The notes under the pieces were generated by a model. The model did no database searches, was not told where the DNA came from, and worked only from the letters and a program-made list of their open reading frames with translations. Positions 11,701-26,785 of a DNA stretch of 64,000 nt are shown here, piece by piece. Every line of letters starts with the position of its first letter. The stretch's first letter is position 1. The stretch is from Zoroaster sp. YZ-2022 (taxonomy: Eukaryota; Echinodermata; Asteroidea; Forcipulatida; Zoroasteridae), in NCBI GenBank assembly GCA_029582265.1, contig CM055837.1, positions 15,146,777 to 15,210,776 on the forward strand, in the 5' to 3' direction. Position numbers and translations under genes: made by a program.

Positions 11701-14700
11701 ACCAGCTACAACCAGCTGTAAACCTGACCATGTATTTTGACTGTAAACACACCTATACAAAACCACTATAAAAGACTCTGGTTTGTAATGGCCTTCAGTG
11801 TGTGTTGAGTATGTAATCAGAGATGGTCTTATTTACAGTGGCCTTGGGTGGCACTGGGTTGATTTTGTAAGATTACTTGGAAAGGACAGCAGCGGCTTGT
11901 ATGCTTTAAAGGTTGGCGATGAACATATTGGAAATTTAATGGATCGGAGTGGCCTCCATGTGAAGTAGGGTTAAAAATATGTATAAGGCATTCACAGTGC
12001 CAATAGATGGTTTTGACTTGACATGACCACCATGCAAAATCGGCCATCTTTATAGACAATGACTAACCATTTGTTAACGCAAACCAGTGCATTACACCTA
12101 AGCAAAGAGCGCAATACGTAGAGTTTCAACAAACTCTGCGCACTGGTCGGTAAAGCTCTTTAATACTACGTAGATAGTATTACTTGACACCAGTGTTGGA
12201 GCGAAGGCCGGGAACCCTTAACCAGTTCGCTTCGGAGGCCGTGTATACACGCAATTGTTTTTTGTACAGCGGATCGGAGAGCGTCTAAACACGCATTCCG
12301 ATTTTTGTGTGTGTTACCGGGAGACTTGTCAACACGCCACACGTGGCGTGCCGTTAGAGGCGGCTGACTTGTACACACGCAATCGTTTCTCGGAGTCCAT
12401 GGGGTCACGGTTCGGTGGCCCCGGACAAAATGCACTGCAAACACTGAACGAGTTCACTCTTTTTGTTGATTTTTGCCTAATCCCTTTATCCAAGACCTGT
12501 TCCTTTGACGTACCAGCCAAGCATTTGTAAAGACGGATTTATATCCATTGTTTACAAGGCCTTCGATCTCTCTCTGGGTATGCCGTCTTTTTGACCGGGC
12601 GCTGGTCGCTAATAGGCCGTTGCATCGGAGCTCGCCAACGGTCTAATTGTGCTGAACAAACACAACCATAATTAAAAAACTAGCCATTTAATTCTCGAAA
12701 TGTCAATGAGTAAAGGTGTTTATTTGGGTGTCCGAACTTAGATTCATTGACACAAAAAATTATTAATGGCTAGAAATTTTTTCCAGATTTTTCACTGAAA
12801 ATAAACCCGCATGGGCGACCGGAAAAAAAAAAATATTCCCAACGTCTGGTTAAGGCCAAGGCCGGGACCCTCAAGGCCAAGGCCGGGACCGCCAAGGCCA
12901 AGGCTGGGACCGCCAAGGCCAAGACCAAGTCACATCTTTACAAATCACTGGTATACATGTAACAACAAAGAAACTAAAAGAAACTAAAATTTTGACCAAG
13001 CAAAATTTTCAAATTTGACATCGTTTTTTTTAGCCGAATAGATGTTTATTTCCTATTTTCCCATTGTTACTACTATACCAAAGTGTGTAGACTGTGGATG
13101 GCAAATAAATATTAGTTTCTTTGTTGTTTCATGTATACCAGCAATTTGTAAAGATGCGACTTGTTTTATAATAATAATAATCGTGGCCTTGGCCATGGCC
13201 TTGAGTGTCCCTGCCTTGCCCTTGAGGGTCCCGGCCTTCGCTCTGAGGGTCCCGGCCTTCGCTCCAACACTGTTTGACACAGCTCTAAGCCAAAAAAGTT
13301 GCCTGCAAAGATGGTTTCTATCAAGAACTATCTATATAAAGCACTTTGATCTTGATCTTGGTTGATGGCAGTTGTTTCAATAAACACTTCATTTGCTTGA
13401 AAAACAATAAAAGTTGCTTACCTTTTTGATAAGATGGTACAATGTCTGTGGTTTCGTAGTCCTTCGGCAAAACTCATCCAGTATGGCTTTCCTCGAACTG
13501 CCGTCATCACAACACCGATATGCTGCTTCCACGATATTCACAACAGGACCCACAATGTCTTCGTTAAACCCAGGCAGAGTGTCTTCTTCCGACTGAACCC
13601 ATGGCAAGAGAACCACCTCAAAGCACCTCAGGAGGACGGACTCTGGTGTTTTGCCTTTAGGGACCAATGCAGAAGACACTGAATCACTTTTTTCTGTTAA
13701 GTTTCTCTCTAAAATGTCCTTCTCCGAATGGAAACTTTCAGTTTCCGATTGTAAAACTTCATCCTTCTCACTTTGCTCTGTGATCATCTCTTCTATTCCC
13801 TCTGATGTTGGCTTGCCGTCGTCTTTCTCTCCCAATAGCTCCTCAAACACCTCAACTCGCTGGAAGGCATCAAATATTCTTGCCATAAACGTCAGATGTA
13901 AAATGGAGCCACTTCTTGCATTAGGGTAACTGTTTCTTATGAGTTTCCTGACTAGATGAATCAACTCTGGGTGTTCTGTTGAGGTAATTCCAAGCATTGC
14001 TTTGGACGTTGGCATAACGTGTAAAGATGGTCCGCTGTCATCATCTACTGAAAAAGACACGCTCAATTTCTTCTTCATCTTTGCTCTCTGTAATTTCTCT
14101 TGCGACAGGAGTTGAGTGAGCAGCACTGAAATCTTATCGAGAGATGTACTTGAACTTGTGTCTGCATCGGCTAGACGGACCTGCTCTACACATATACCGT
14201 CTAGACTTGTCCAAAATGTGTCCAGGACTTTTTGGGCCGCAGAGTTCTTTTCTAGTTGCTTGCGAAGGTGGGAGAGTAACTTTGAGGTCTGGACGTACAG
14301 TGATGTTGATGCAAGGTGAGAATTGTCTTCAGTTATTGACTGTACAAGGAACGGCATCAACTGAAAAAAAGAAAAGTTTAAAATATGTATTTATAATATA
14401 ACTTGTTTTGGTATACAGGGCTAATCAAAACCATCAACCATCTCTACCCTCACAGGTACCCATTTATACTCCTGGATGAAGAGACGCAATTACAGTAAAG
14501 TGCCTTGCCCATGGACACAAGTACCACGGTCGGGGTCAGGATTTGAACCCACATTCTAATGACTCAGTCACCAAGAAACAACAACAAAAATTTCTCCTAT
14601 TGAAAAAAATGTTGAAAAACAAAAACTTAGAAGAATTGATTAAATTTTTGCTCTTACTCCAACATATGTATGAAGCACAGTACTTTCCGCGTGCCTGTGG

Positions 14701-17700
14701 AAAAAAATCCACAGGCGACGTGGGCGGGATTCAAACCCACGATCTCCTACTTACTAGTGCCGACATCTTAACCTCTCGACCACCGAGCTTGCCTGATGAC
14801 GACTGGCTTGCTAGAATCCTACATATCAGCAGGTACCGCACCAATATGTATAGAAAATCAATCTAACTTAGAGAAGGTTGATTTAATTTTGCCTTACATC
14901 GACGTGTATATAGCACTGTACAGTCAGTGCTTTCCGAGTGTCTGTGAAAAAACTAGAGGTGACTCGGGCGGGATTCGAACCCACGACCTTCTGCTTACTA
15001 GTGCAGACGTCTTAGAGAAGGTTGCCAAACTCACCTGATCCTGAATGAGGTAAGTCTGCATACCCTGGCTGTCTAAATCCGTGCCTTCGGTAATACTCTG
15101 AGAGATAGCGTAACGTAAACATTCCATGCAAGCCTTGACGATGGCGCCATATTCACTTGAGCTTTGCCGTGCCGACAAGGAACTCAACCTTATACAAATT
15201 AAAGGTAAGGTATAGATTTTTTTTAAATTTAATAATAATAATAATGAATATTTCTTATATAGCGCGTAATACCTTCGAATGAAAGTCTCTACGCACGTAT
15301 TATTTCCCCTGATCACTGGGCAATATCATTCCTATAACATTTCAAAATTCCAATTCGTACCGATTCTGATTTTTAAGATCGTTTACGTGATTTTACCCGA
15401 ATGCTCATAAAATGGTACTTTATCAAGGGCTTTTTTCGTTGGGCAGAAAACTTGAAATTTGTAATTTTTAAAGAGCAATTCGTACTTTTGTAACTCCTGA
15501 AAAAAAATCGTAGTAATTGTACTAGTTGTACTAGTTGGCAGTTATGCTATAATCTTTCTCAGCTCCCTGGGGAGTACACAGCCCATTATGTGCAACCATT
15601 TTTGGTGCTACAGGGCTAATCAAACACAATTACCACCTCTACCCTCACAGGTACCCATTTATACTCCTGGGTGAAGAGAAGCAATTACAGTTAAGTGTCT
15701 TGCTCAAGGACATAAGTACCACGGTCGTGACTGGGATTCGAACCCACATTCTGACGACTCAGCCATCAGAACACAAGTCTGATGCACTAGACCGCTCAGC
15801 CATGACACCTCTTTTATTAAAAAAATACAATGCACATCATTGATAACAATATTTACACAAATTCAATTACCTATAGACCATGTGACTTGTTTACACATTG
15901 CGTAACCTTTAGAGTACCAGGGTGATTTCCCACCGGGCAAAAGTGTGTATTTGTATGCAGAGTTTGTACATTTTGTATTTCTCCACATAACATCAAGATT
16001 TTTTAAAATTTTCAGATTCAGATTTCAGATGTAATGTTAGTGCCTTATTAAAAATAAATCAAATTAAGAATTGTGCTGCTGACATCTCCAAATATCAGAT
16101 TGTATGGTTTCTTGTCATAGACCAGTGTACATTTGATGGTTTCTTGTCATAGACCAGTGTACATTTGATGGTTTCTTGTCATAGACCAGTGTACATTTGA
16201 TGGTTTCTTGTCATAGACCAGTGTACATTTGATGGTTTCTTGTCATAGACCAGTGTACATTTGATGGTTTCTTGTCACAGACCAGTGTACATTTGATGGT
16301 TTCTTGTCATAGACCAGTGTACATTTGATGGTTTCTTGTCATAGACCAGTGTACATTTGATGGTTTCTTGTCACAGACCAGTGTACATTTGATGGTTTCT
16401 TGTCACAGACCAGTGTACATTTGATGGTTTCTTGTCATAGACCAGTGTACATTTGATGGTTTCTTGTCATAGACCAGTGTACATTTGATGGTTTCTTGTC
16501 ATAGACCAGTGTACATTTGATGGTTTCTTGTCATAGACCAGTGTACATTTGATGGTTTCTTGTCATAGACCAGTGTACATTTGATGGTTTCTTGTCATAG
16601 ACCAGTGTACATTTGATGGTTTCTTGTCATAGACCAGTGTACATTTGATGGTTTCTTGTCATAGACCAGTGTACATTTGATGGTTTCTTGTCATAGACCA
16701 GTGTACATTTGATGGTTTCTTGTCACAGACCAGTGTACATTTGATGGTTTCTTGTCACAGACCAGTGTACATTTGATGGTTTCTTGTCATAGGCCAGTGT
16801 ACATTTGATGGTTTCTTGTCATAGACCAGTGTACATTTGATGGTTTCTTGTCATAGACCAGTGTACATTTGATGGTTTCTTGTCATAGACCAGTGTACAT
16901 TTGATGGTTTCTTGTCATAGACCAGTGTACATTTGATGGTTTCTTGTCACAGACCAGTGTACATTTGATGGTTTCTTGTCACAGACCAGTGTACATTTGA
17001 TGGTTTCTTGTCAGAGACCAGTGTACATTTGATGGTTTCTTGTCATAGACCAGTGTACATTTGATGGTTTCTTGTCAGAGACCAGTGTACATTTGATGGT
17101 TTCTTGTCACAGACCAGTGTACATTTGATGGTTTCTTGTCAGAGACCAGTGTACATTTGATGGTTTCTTGTCACAGACCAGTGTACATTTGATGGTTTCT
17201 TGTCACAGACCAGTGTACATTTGATGGTTTCTTGTCAGAGACCAGTGTACATTTGATGGTTTCTTGTCATAGACCAGTGTACATTTGATGGTTTCTTGTC
17301 ACAGACCAGTGTACATTTGATGGTTTCTTGTCATAGACCAGTGCACATTTGATGGTTTCTTGTCATAGACCAGTGTACATTGGATGGTTTCTTGTCATAG
17401 ACCAGTGTACATTTGATGGTTTCTTATCACAGACCAGTGTACATTTGATGGTTTCTTGTCATAGACCAGTGTACATTTGATGGTTTCTTGTCATAGACCA
17501 GTGTACATTTGATGGTTTCTTGTCATAGACCAGTGTACATTTGATGGTTTCTTGTCATAGACCAGTGTACATTTGATGGTTTCTTGTCAGAGACCAGTGT
17601 ACATTTGATGGTTTCTTGTCACAGACCAGTGTACATTTGATGGTTTCTTGTCAGAGACCAGTGTACATTTGATGGTTTCTTGTCACAGACCAGTGTACAT

Positions 17701-20700
17701 TTGATGGTTTCTTGTCAGAGACCAGTGTACATTTGATGGTTTCTTGTCATAGACCAGTGTACATTTGATGGTTTCTTGTCAGAGACCAGTGTACATTTGA
17801 TGGTTTCTTGTCATAGACCAGTGTACATTTGATGGTTTCTTGTCACAGACCAGTGTACATTTGATGGTTTCTTGTCAGAGACCAGTGTACATTTGATGGT
17901 TTCTTGTCACAGACCAGTGTACATTTGATGGTTTCTTGTCAGAGACCAGTGTACATTTGATGGTTTCTTGTCATAGACCAGTGTACATTTGATGGTTTCT
18001 TGTCAGAGACCAGTGTACATTTGATGGTTTCTTGTCATAGACCAGTGTACATTTGATGGTTTCTTGTCATAGACCAGTGTACATTTGATGGTTTCTTGTC
18101 AGAGACCAGTGTACATTTGATGGTTTCTTGTCAGAGACCAGTGTACATTTGATGGTTTCTTGTCATAGACCAGTGTACATTTGATGGTTTCTTGTCATAG
18201 ACCAGTGTACATTTGATGGTTTCTTGTCATAGACCAGTGTACATTTGATGGTTTCTTGTCAGAGACCAGTGTACATTTGATGGTTTCTTGTCATAGACCA
18301 GTGTACATTTGATGGTTTCTTGTCATAGACCAGTGTACATTTGATGGTTTCTTGTCATAGACCAGTGTACATTTGATGGTTTCTTGTCATAGACCAGTGT
18401 ACATTTGATGGTTTCTTGTCACAGACCAGTGTACATTTGATGGTTTCTTGTCAGAGACCAGTGTACATTTGATGGTTTCTTGTCATAGACCAGTGTACAT
18501 TTGATGGTTTCTTGTCATAGACCAGTGTACATTTGATGGTTTCTTGTCATAGACCAGTGTACATTTGATGGTTTCTTGTCATAGACCAGTGTACATTTGA
18601 TGGTTTCTTGTCACAGACCAGTGTACATTTGATGGTTTCTTGTCAGAGACCAGTGTACATTTGATGGTTTCTTGTCATAGACCAGTGTACATTTGATGGT
18701 TTCTTGTCAGAGACCAGTGTACATTTGATGGTTTCTTGTCATAGACCAGTGTACATTTGATGGTTTCTTGTCAGAGACCAGTGTACATTTGATGGTTTCT
18801 TGTCAGAGACCAGTGTACATTTGATGGTTTCTTGTCATAGACCAGTGTACATTTGATGGTTTCTTGTCATAGACCAGTGTACATTTGATGGTTTCTTGTC
18901 ACAGACCAGTGTACATTTGATGGTTTCTTGTCAGAGACCAGTGTACATTTGATGGTTTCTTGTCATAGACCAGTGTACATTTGATGGTTTCTTGTCATAG
19001 ACCAGTGTACATTTGATGGTTTCTTGTCAGAGACCAGTGTACATTTGATGGTTTCTTGTCAGAGACCAGTGTACATTTGATGGTTTCTTGTCATAGACCA
19101 GTGTACATTTGATGGTTTCTTGTCATAGACCAGTGTACATTTGATGGTTTCTTGTCACAGACCAGTGTACATTTGATGGTTTCTTGTCAGAGACCAGTGT
19201 ACATTTGATGGTTTCTTGTCATAGACCAGTGTACATTTGATGGTTTCTTGTCAGAGACCAGTGTACATTTGATGGTTTCTTGTCACAGACCAGTGTACAT
19301 TTGATGGTTTCTTGTCATAGACCAGTGTACATTTGATGGTTTCTTGTCACAGACCAGTGTACATTTGATGGTTTCTTGTCATAGACCAGTGTACATTTGA
19401 TGGTTTCTTGTCAGAGACCAGTGTACATTTGATGGTTTCTTGTCAGAGACCAGTGTACATTTGATGGTTTCTTGTCATAGACCAGTGTACATTTGATGGT
19501 TTCTTGTCATAGACCAGTGTACATTTGATGGTTTCTTGTCAGAGACCAGTGTACATTTGATGGTTTCTTGTCATAGACCAGTGTACATTTGATGGTTTCT
19601 TGTCATAGACCAGTGTACATTTGATGGTTTCTTGTCATAGACCAGTGTACATTTGATGGTTTCTTGTCATAGACCAGTGTACATTTGATGGTTTCTTGTC
19701 AGAGACCAGTGTGCATTTGATGGTTTGTTGTCATAGACCAGTGTACATTTGATGGTTTCTTGTCATAGACCAGTGTACATTTGATGGTTTCTTGCCATAG
19801 ACCAGTGTACATTTGATGGTTTCTTGTCATAGACCAGTGTATATTTTATCCCCGGCGCAGTTTGACCTTTGGGGCTCTAGATCACTTGGTGTATAATTTT
19901 AACCAACATCCACTATTCCAACAAATGGTCACTAAATATTACGAAATAAGATCTCTTGCTCAAATAAAATAAGATAAAAATAGGTCCCATACTTAACCCT
20001 TCTACTATTGTTGCACTTTAGTGGGAAGTTGCTACAGAGGTCAAAACCAGTCAACTCCCTGTGTTGACTGTTGACCCAAATGTGCACACAGGGGCATTTT
20101 TGACTGGTTTTGACTGTCATTTTGACCACCCTGAACAATACCAGACAACGCTTTTACCAGTCAAAAACGGTCGACTCATTTTGACCTGTAAATGTACTTA
20201 CTACACGTAAGGTTTGTCAGTGTTTGACTTTTAAGTGCACTAGATATACCTTGGCAGAGTATATCAACATTTGGACTGATTTTGACCCTTGTAGTAGTAG
20301 GAGGGTTAAAACGACTTATTGTGTGACTGGGCCAACATCATTCAATCAGATTTTCTAGTTATGAAGATGAGTGTGTTTAAAAAACTGTAATCTTTGTAAA
20401 ATTTGCCAATCCCAAAAAGAACATGCTCACTGGAGGGGAGTGGGGTAGCATATGTCTTTGAAAATGTTGAATTTTATACCCAAAGTTCCGAATGCTGATA
20501 CAGTGCATGAAAACATGTTGAAAAGTACTAATTTGGGGAAAGCGACAGGGTCTTGGAAAGCAGTAGGTACTCTCTAACAAAATGTTGATAACTTTAAATG
20601 GAGTGCCATGGCCGAGTGGTTTAGTGCATCGGATTTGTGTTCTGATGGCTTAGTCATCAGAATGTGGGTTCAAATCCCGACCGCGACAGTGGTGCTTGTG

Positions 20701-23700
20701 TCCTTGAGCAAGACACTTTACCATAATTGCTTCTCTCCACCCAGGAGTAAATGGGTACATGTGAGGGCAGAGTTGGTTGTTGTATTTGATTAGCCCTATA
20801 TGCGCCGAAATGGCAGCAAATGAACTGTATACTCCCCAGGGAGCCGAGATGGTTTCAGGAATGATTTATGAGCATTGTGAACAGGGGTAATAATGTCATG
20901 CGTCTTGAGCACCAGTTTGGTGGATAAGGGCGCTTTAAAAATGCCTCCATTATTATTATTATTATTATTAGATAACTCCTTACCCATTTTTGATATTGCC
21001 GAAGAACTCCTGATAAAATTCAATCCCTGTTCCGATGACATCAGCTGGGACGTGACTGAGTAGGGGTAATAGGTTGGGGTAAACAACAGTCGCACTTCCA
21101 GTACTGCCGTCTCTTAACATAGCCTTTAGTTTAGGAAGGACAGCTTTCCTGATGTTCACGTGCGTCCAACAATTCTGTGGTATCAGATAAGTTTAAGAGG
21201 GGTCATTGTAATACAGAAATAACTGTTGGGTTGTAAGTGTCATTGAAAAATAATCATACATATAGATGTTACATGTATTTTATATGCAAAAAAAGGTCCT
21301 TATCACGTATTTCTGGGCTTGGGCGATGACACGATAATATTGAATATCGCAATATTTTTTATTCGATTATGATATCGATAACTTTTCAAATTATCGAGAT
21401 ATCGGCAAATCGCGATGAAAAAAAAATATCGCTAAGAAAAAAATACATATCGCGGGGAAAAAAAATCGCGATTAAAAAAAGTCATCGATTGTCAGTCGGG
21501 TCAGAAATTCAGCTTTCGGAAGTGAGAAACAAAATCGAACTACTTCTGTGGTAAGCCGACTGTCAGATCACAAAGGAGCCGCCTGACAGGGTGTTGTTTA
21601 ACATCCACCGCCACTCAAAGAAATCAATTCAGACGGATTAAGTGTTGGGGATTGAATGGGGTATTTGATCCAACAATGTGTAGACAATGTTTACATCTCA
21701 CTGTCTATCCATGGTGGTCTGTGACTCTGGCTGGCGCACCACGTGTGAGTTCATGATATCATGCATATTTAAATATATGCAGATAATGTCTAGTGACAAA
21801 ACACATACACATACTCTTGATAAACCAAGTGATGTTTACTTAAAATAGTGTGAGTACAATGATTTGATTGGGACGCACGACACAGTAACCGTCCCACATA
21901 ATTATTATGCAAACGAATTTGCCAATGGCTATGGTAAATTGCACGTGTCTCTCAGGTAAGCACTGGCAATTTATTGTGACGCTTGTAGATGGGTACATCC
22001 CTGTTATTATCGGCTCCAAAGCACTCATATGTGAAAAAAATAATTGCGATATTATCGAAAATCGCGATATATGTTTGATGACATATCGTGGATGAAAAAA
22101 CGTATTTCTCGGTAGGCAAAAAAAAAGGTTGGCCGATTTTGAAGCCGACCGATGACCAGAAACTGGACACTTTATTTTGGCATTTTTTTTCACATTTTTA
22201 GATAATAATTTGTTAAACTGATAATCCAGTTTGTACCAGTAAAACAATAACAAAAATCCATTTTATGGGCTTGGCTGGTAAGAAAAACCACAAACTTACA
22301 GGAAATGTTGAAATAACCAACAGTACCGACTCCCACAGCGCTTGTACAGCTAGGGGGTCTGATTCATCGAGGCTCCCTAGCAAGGTGGTTGAAATACGAG
22401 CTAGTTCACCTTCAGCTATTGAGGGCGCACTCCGGGTCAGACTGCCAAGGACCGAGTACATGGCGTTTCTTAGCTGAGTAAAATAAAAAGACAATGAAGT
22501 TATGGAGATATAAAAACACAATAGAAGAGGGACTCTTAGTAAATAATTATTAATAATTGCTTGTCGCCATTTTTAGAGAGGTTATGTCATAAGGAAACTA
22601 AACATATATGCTTTTTTTTAAATCTAAACTCAAAGAGAAAAAGTGAAAAGGTCATTTTCTCAGAACTATTTTTGTCTTGATTTCTTTATTCTGTGGTAAA
22701 AGCCAGGTAAACTTATTTTCATTCATATATGATTTTCATTTTCAAAAGTGAGTCATTTGTGTTGAAAAAAAGCCTAACAGAAATGGGACAAATTCACATT
22801 TTGGGGACATACAACTAAGTCAACGTGTCACTGTGACACAAAGCAAATTTTGTCATTCGTCACTTGTGCACCAGCTAAATGTAACACCCGATCGTGTTTC
22901 ATCCCACCAGATTATGAATATTTCCTTTCATTAAAATTTGAAATGTGTACATGGATAGAACTAGCGAAAGTCCCTTGGCAACTCTGAAAACTCGGACATG
23001 CTTAGACAATCAAGACAAAGTGAACACATTCACCAAATGTCTGGGTTCAAGACTAAGCATTTTCTATTGTTCTGCTATCTAAAAAGTAGATTTTACTCTC
23101 TTTTCAGCTTTCCTCCTACAAGAAAAGCAGATCAATTGTTTCAGGCATATCATATTTTCTACAAGCATTTTGCAAAAACACTATCTGCTTCATGCCTATT
23201 TAGAAAGCAGAAAAGCTGATGTCCAAATTTGTCCTTCATACCCACCCTACCCAACCTCTCCCTCATCCCCCTGCCAATGTTCCCTTCTTTTTTCTGCACC
23301 CAGGATCTTCCCCTGACAATCCTTAATCCCAACTTTTCAAGTACCTGTGGCGATTTGTCCTTAGCTAATTTCCATAGCTTCCCCTCTGCTAAGATGGACG
23401 TCATTGTGTCTTTCACCGAAGATAGTTCCTTCTCCGGAAGTACCGTTACAAACTCTCCAAGAGCTAAGAGGGAGGTTGTCAGCAAACGGAGGTACTTCTC
23501 ATTCTGTTCCTCCAGTGTGTAGGACCTGTGAAACATTTCAACAAATACATGAGAGCGGCTTCACCAAGTAAACCCGAGTTTATAATTCACTGGTGGTATT
23601 CAAAACTGATGACTTCACTCTGGTAGTATTAACCATAACTACCCCAAATCCTCCAAAATCCTTCTCCAGGGGCGCGTTTTCGCAACCCTAACCAGAAACT

Positions 23701-26700
23701 TGTTTCCGACGTCATATTCTTGACCGGAAATAAGATGGCATAGCTACGCGAAAACGCGGACGCAATCAGAAAATTGTTTTCGGTTTGCAACGTGTTCAAT
23801 CATCAACGTTTCTCTAAATATACGGTGTAATTCAAATTTTTGCAAAATGGAACTTACTCATGAGTGCTAGTAATAAACTTGAAAGATATACTGTTATACG
23901 AACAATAATTCTATCATGTTTTAACAAATCCGTCATCTTGAATCCAAGCGTAAAATGGAACTTACTCATGAGTGCTAGTAATAAACTTGAAAGATATACT
24001 GGTATACGAACAATAATTCCATCATGTTTTAACAAATCCCGTCATCTTGAATCCAAGCGTAACTGATTACAAACTTCGGTTCATGTTTGGTCAAAACAAT
24101 GACGTCATCGCAGCACAACCGAACTCACGAAAACGTGCATGATTTTGATGGATTCAGTACTCCACAGTATAACCCAGCGAACAGAGCATATGTACCAAAT
24201 CCATCTAACTCCACAGAGGCCATGGCCTCTGTTGCTGTGGTCTTAGCCTTGGTGCACCTTACAAATTCCCTTCACTCAGTAAAAGTGGCCTTGCCCCTAC
24301 AAGAATGAGATTCCAGGCTGAAACATTGATATTCATCCTGTCAGAACAAGGTCGTATCTAAAAAAAATGCAACAAGGTCGTATCTGCAATAGTGCATAAA
24401 TTTGCATGTCGTTTCTCTTCCATAGGCTTTGCATGTTCATCATGGAACTTTGTAAAAAGATACGACCTTGTTGCACTGAGCAAAATCCAAGTCTGCAACA
24501 AGGTCGTAACTATGATATGACCTTGTTGCACTGATTTGTTGCCGGTTTTAATAAAGTTGTAAGAGATCAAACAAGTTTAGTATCGCAGTAAGCAAATCAA
24601 CTGGCATTGCTACGGTTTGTGGTTACGATGAAACTTACTTTGGGTCACTTAATGATGCTGGTGTTTCCTTGAAGAGATTATCTTCAATATACTGCAATAA
24701 AAAAATTGATAAATTGATTATAAATTGTTTAAGGGTAAGGTATAGGATTGGCAATTTAAAAATAACAAAATGGCTGAAATTTAATGTAAAACTTATTCAG
24801 TGTTAGGGAAGAACGGGAAAAGTCATGGTACAGCCAAGCCTTTGAGAAGCCCGGCCAGGCCCAGGCTTTGCCTAGTCCTAGGGGCCTATATAATCCCTTA
24901 GCTGAGAGCAAGAGACCCTTTACTAATGAATAGATCTCAAATAGCTCTTATTGTTAACGCAGACTTGACTGACACCTCAGCTGTCTTTTGTTCACTGAAT
25001 GGCATCCGTCAGTCTTGAAGACTATGGAATAGCGCCTTGGTCGTCTGTTGAGGTTGAAGCCAATGAGTACCGCCTCCTGTGGCTAAAGAGTCCAATTTGC
25101 AACTTGCATAGTCCTGGGGGCCTATATAATCCCCTAGCTGAGCGCAAGAGACCCTTTACTAATGAATGGATCTCAAATAGCTCTTATTGTTAACACAGAC
25201 TTGACTGACACCCAGGCTGTCTTTGTTCACTGAATGGCATCAGTCAGTCTTGAAGACTATGGAATAGCGCCTTGGTCGGCTGAAGCCAATGAGTACCGCC
25301 TCCTATGGCTAAAGAGTCCAATTCGCGACAAAATGAGTCACAAGTTGCAAATTTGAAAAATTGAAATTTTTGGATGGAAAGGGTACATCATCAGCTTTAA
25401 TTTGGTATAATTTTGTTAGAGGTGTGTGACGTATTGCATTATGGAGATATGGCATTTTTAATAATCAATAATTTGCATAATTAACACAATTGAATTCTTA
25501 GGAATACAAACATTTGAAAGGAAAACAAATGACAGAAATGAAACAACCTACTCAGAGCATACTGATCGAAACGTCGAGTTGTAACCTCCAGTTCTTTTCA
25601 AAACTAATTACTACTCAATTGAAAATTTCACATGGTGTCACCGCAATTAGTATTACTTATCCTCTTCACCATGCAAAGCTACACGTTTGACCAAGCCCAG
25701 GCCTGGCCGGATTTCTCAAACACTTGCCTGTACCGTGACTTTGGCTTTCTTCCCTAATGCTGATATTGGTATTAATCTTCCCTGTCATAAGAGTGGAATA
25801 ACTACCAACTTGATTCTTAGGAAAGAGCACTCTTTCATAAATTCCACATTAGAATACAAAAAATGTAATAATCTGAAACTTTCACAGGTTGGTTATGTAA
25901 TGTATATGACATAAAACACAATAAAGGGGGCCACTTTCCTACCGTCACGTTAGCAGTTTTTCTAATGGTTGTAATTTTTTTTTTTAATATCTGAAACCAC
26001 CCAAAAAGAATTTCAACATTTGAATAGACATGCATGCTTATCCTAAAGATAATTTGAGTTAATTATTACTATTATTTTTTTAATTACCCTAAAATTTCCA
26101 TCAACAAATGGACGGAAAAGTGAGGTAACTTTTTCCGTCCAATTTTTATGGAAATTTGAGGGTGAAAAAATAAATAAAAAAATAAAAAAATAAAAAAATA
26201 AAATAAATCAACTCAAATTAGTTCTAGTATAAGCCTGCATGTCCATTCACATGTTCAAACACTTTTTGGTCGGTTTCAGGTACTTAAAAATAAATAACAA
26301 CCATTGGAAAAACTGCTAACGTGACAGATGCAAAGTGGCCCCCTTTATTGTGTTTTATGTCATATCTTGATTCAAAGAGAATAATTAACCCATACAAGAT
26401 TTTTTGTCTTTTAGAAGTAGCAATGGAGTGTCGTGGCCGAGCGGTCTAGCTTACCGGACTCAAGTTCTGGTGTTAGCAGCAGAATGTGGGTTCGAATCCC
26501 GGCCGTGACACTTGTGTCCTTGAGCAAGACACTTAACCATAATTGCTTATAGGGGCAGAGGCAGTTTAACAACTGCCTTGTTCTGGACTAGTTACCCCTC
26601 CCAGTCCTATTCGCACCGTGAAGAGGCTGGTTATTAACTTGTCTTGTTTCGGTGCGAGGGGCTGGTTTCTTCAGTGTGGAGTCGTTGTAACAACTTAATG

Positions 26701-26753
26701 ACTGAGTAGCCCCCACCTTGGAGTGGCCATTGGCCTTGTGTGGGGCGATTTGC

Positions 26754-26785
<32 letters not shown>

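Noticed and set aside
12255..12530. 91-codon frame in the 12.2-kb region as a gene
   Set aside because: Lies wholly inside a hAT-like MITE with inverted ends; no recognised domain.
16103..19848. CRISPR-like direct repeats of 32 bp
   Set aside because: No unique spacers: units are contiguous, and the context is a eukaryotic intron.
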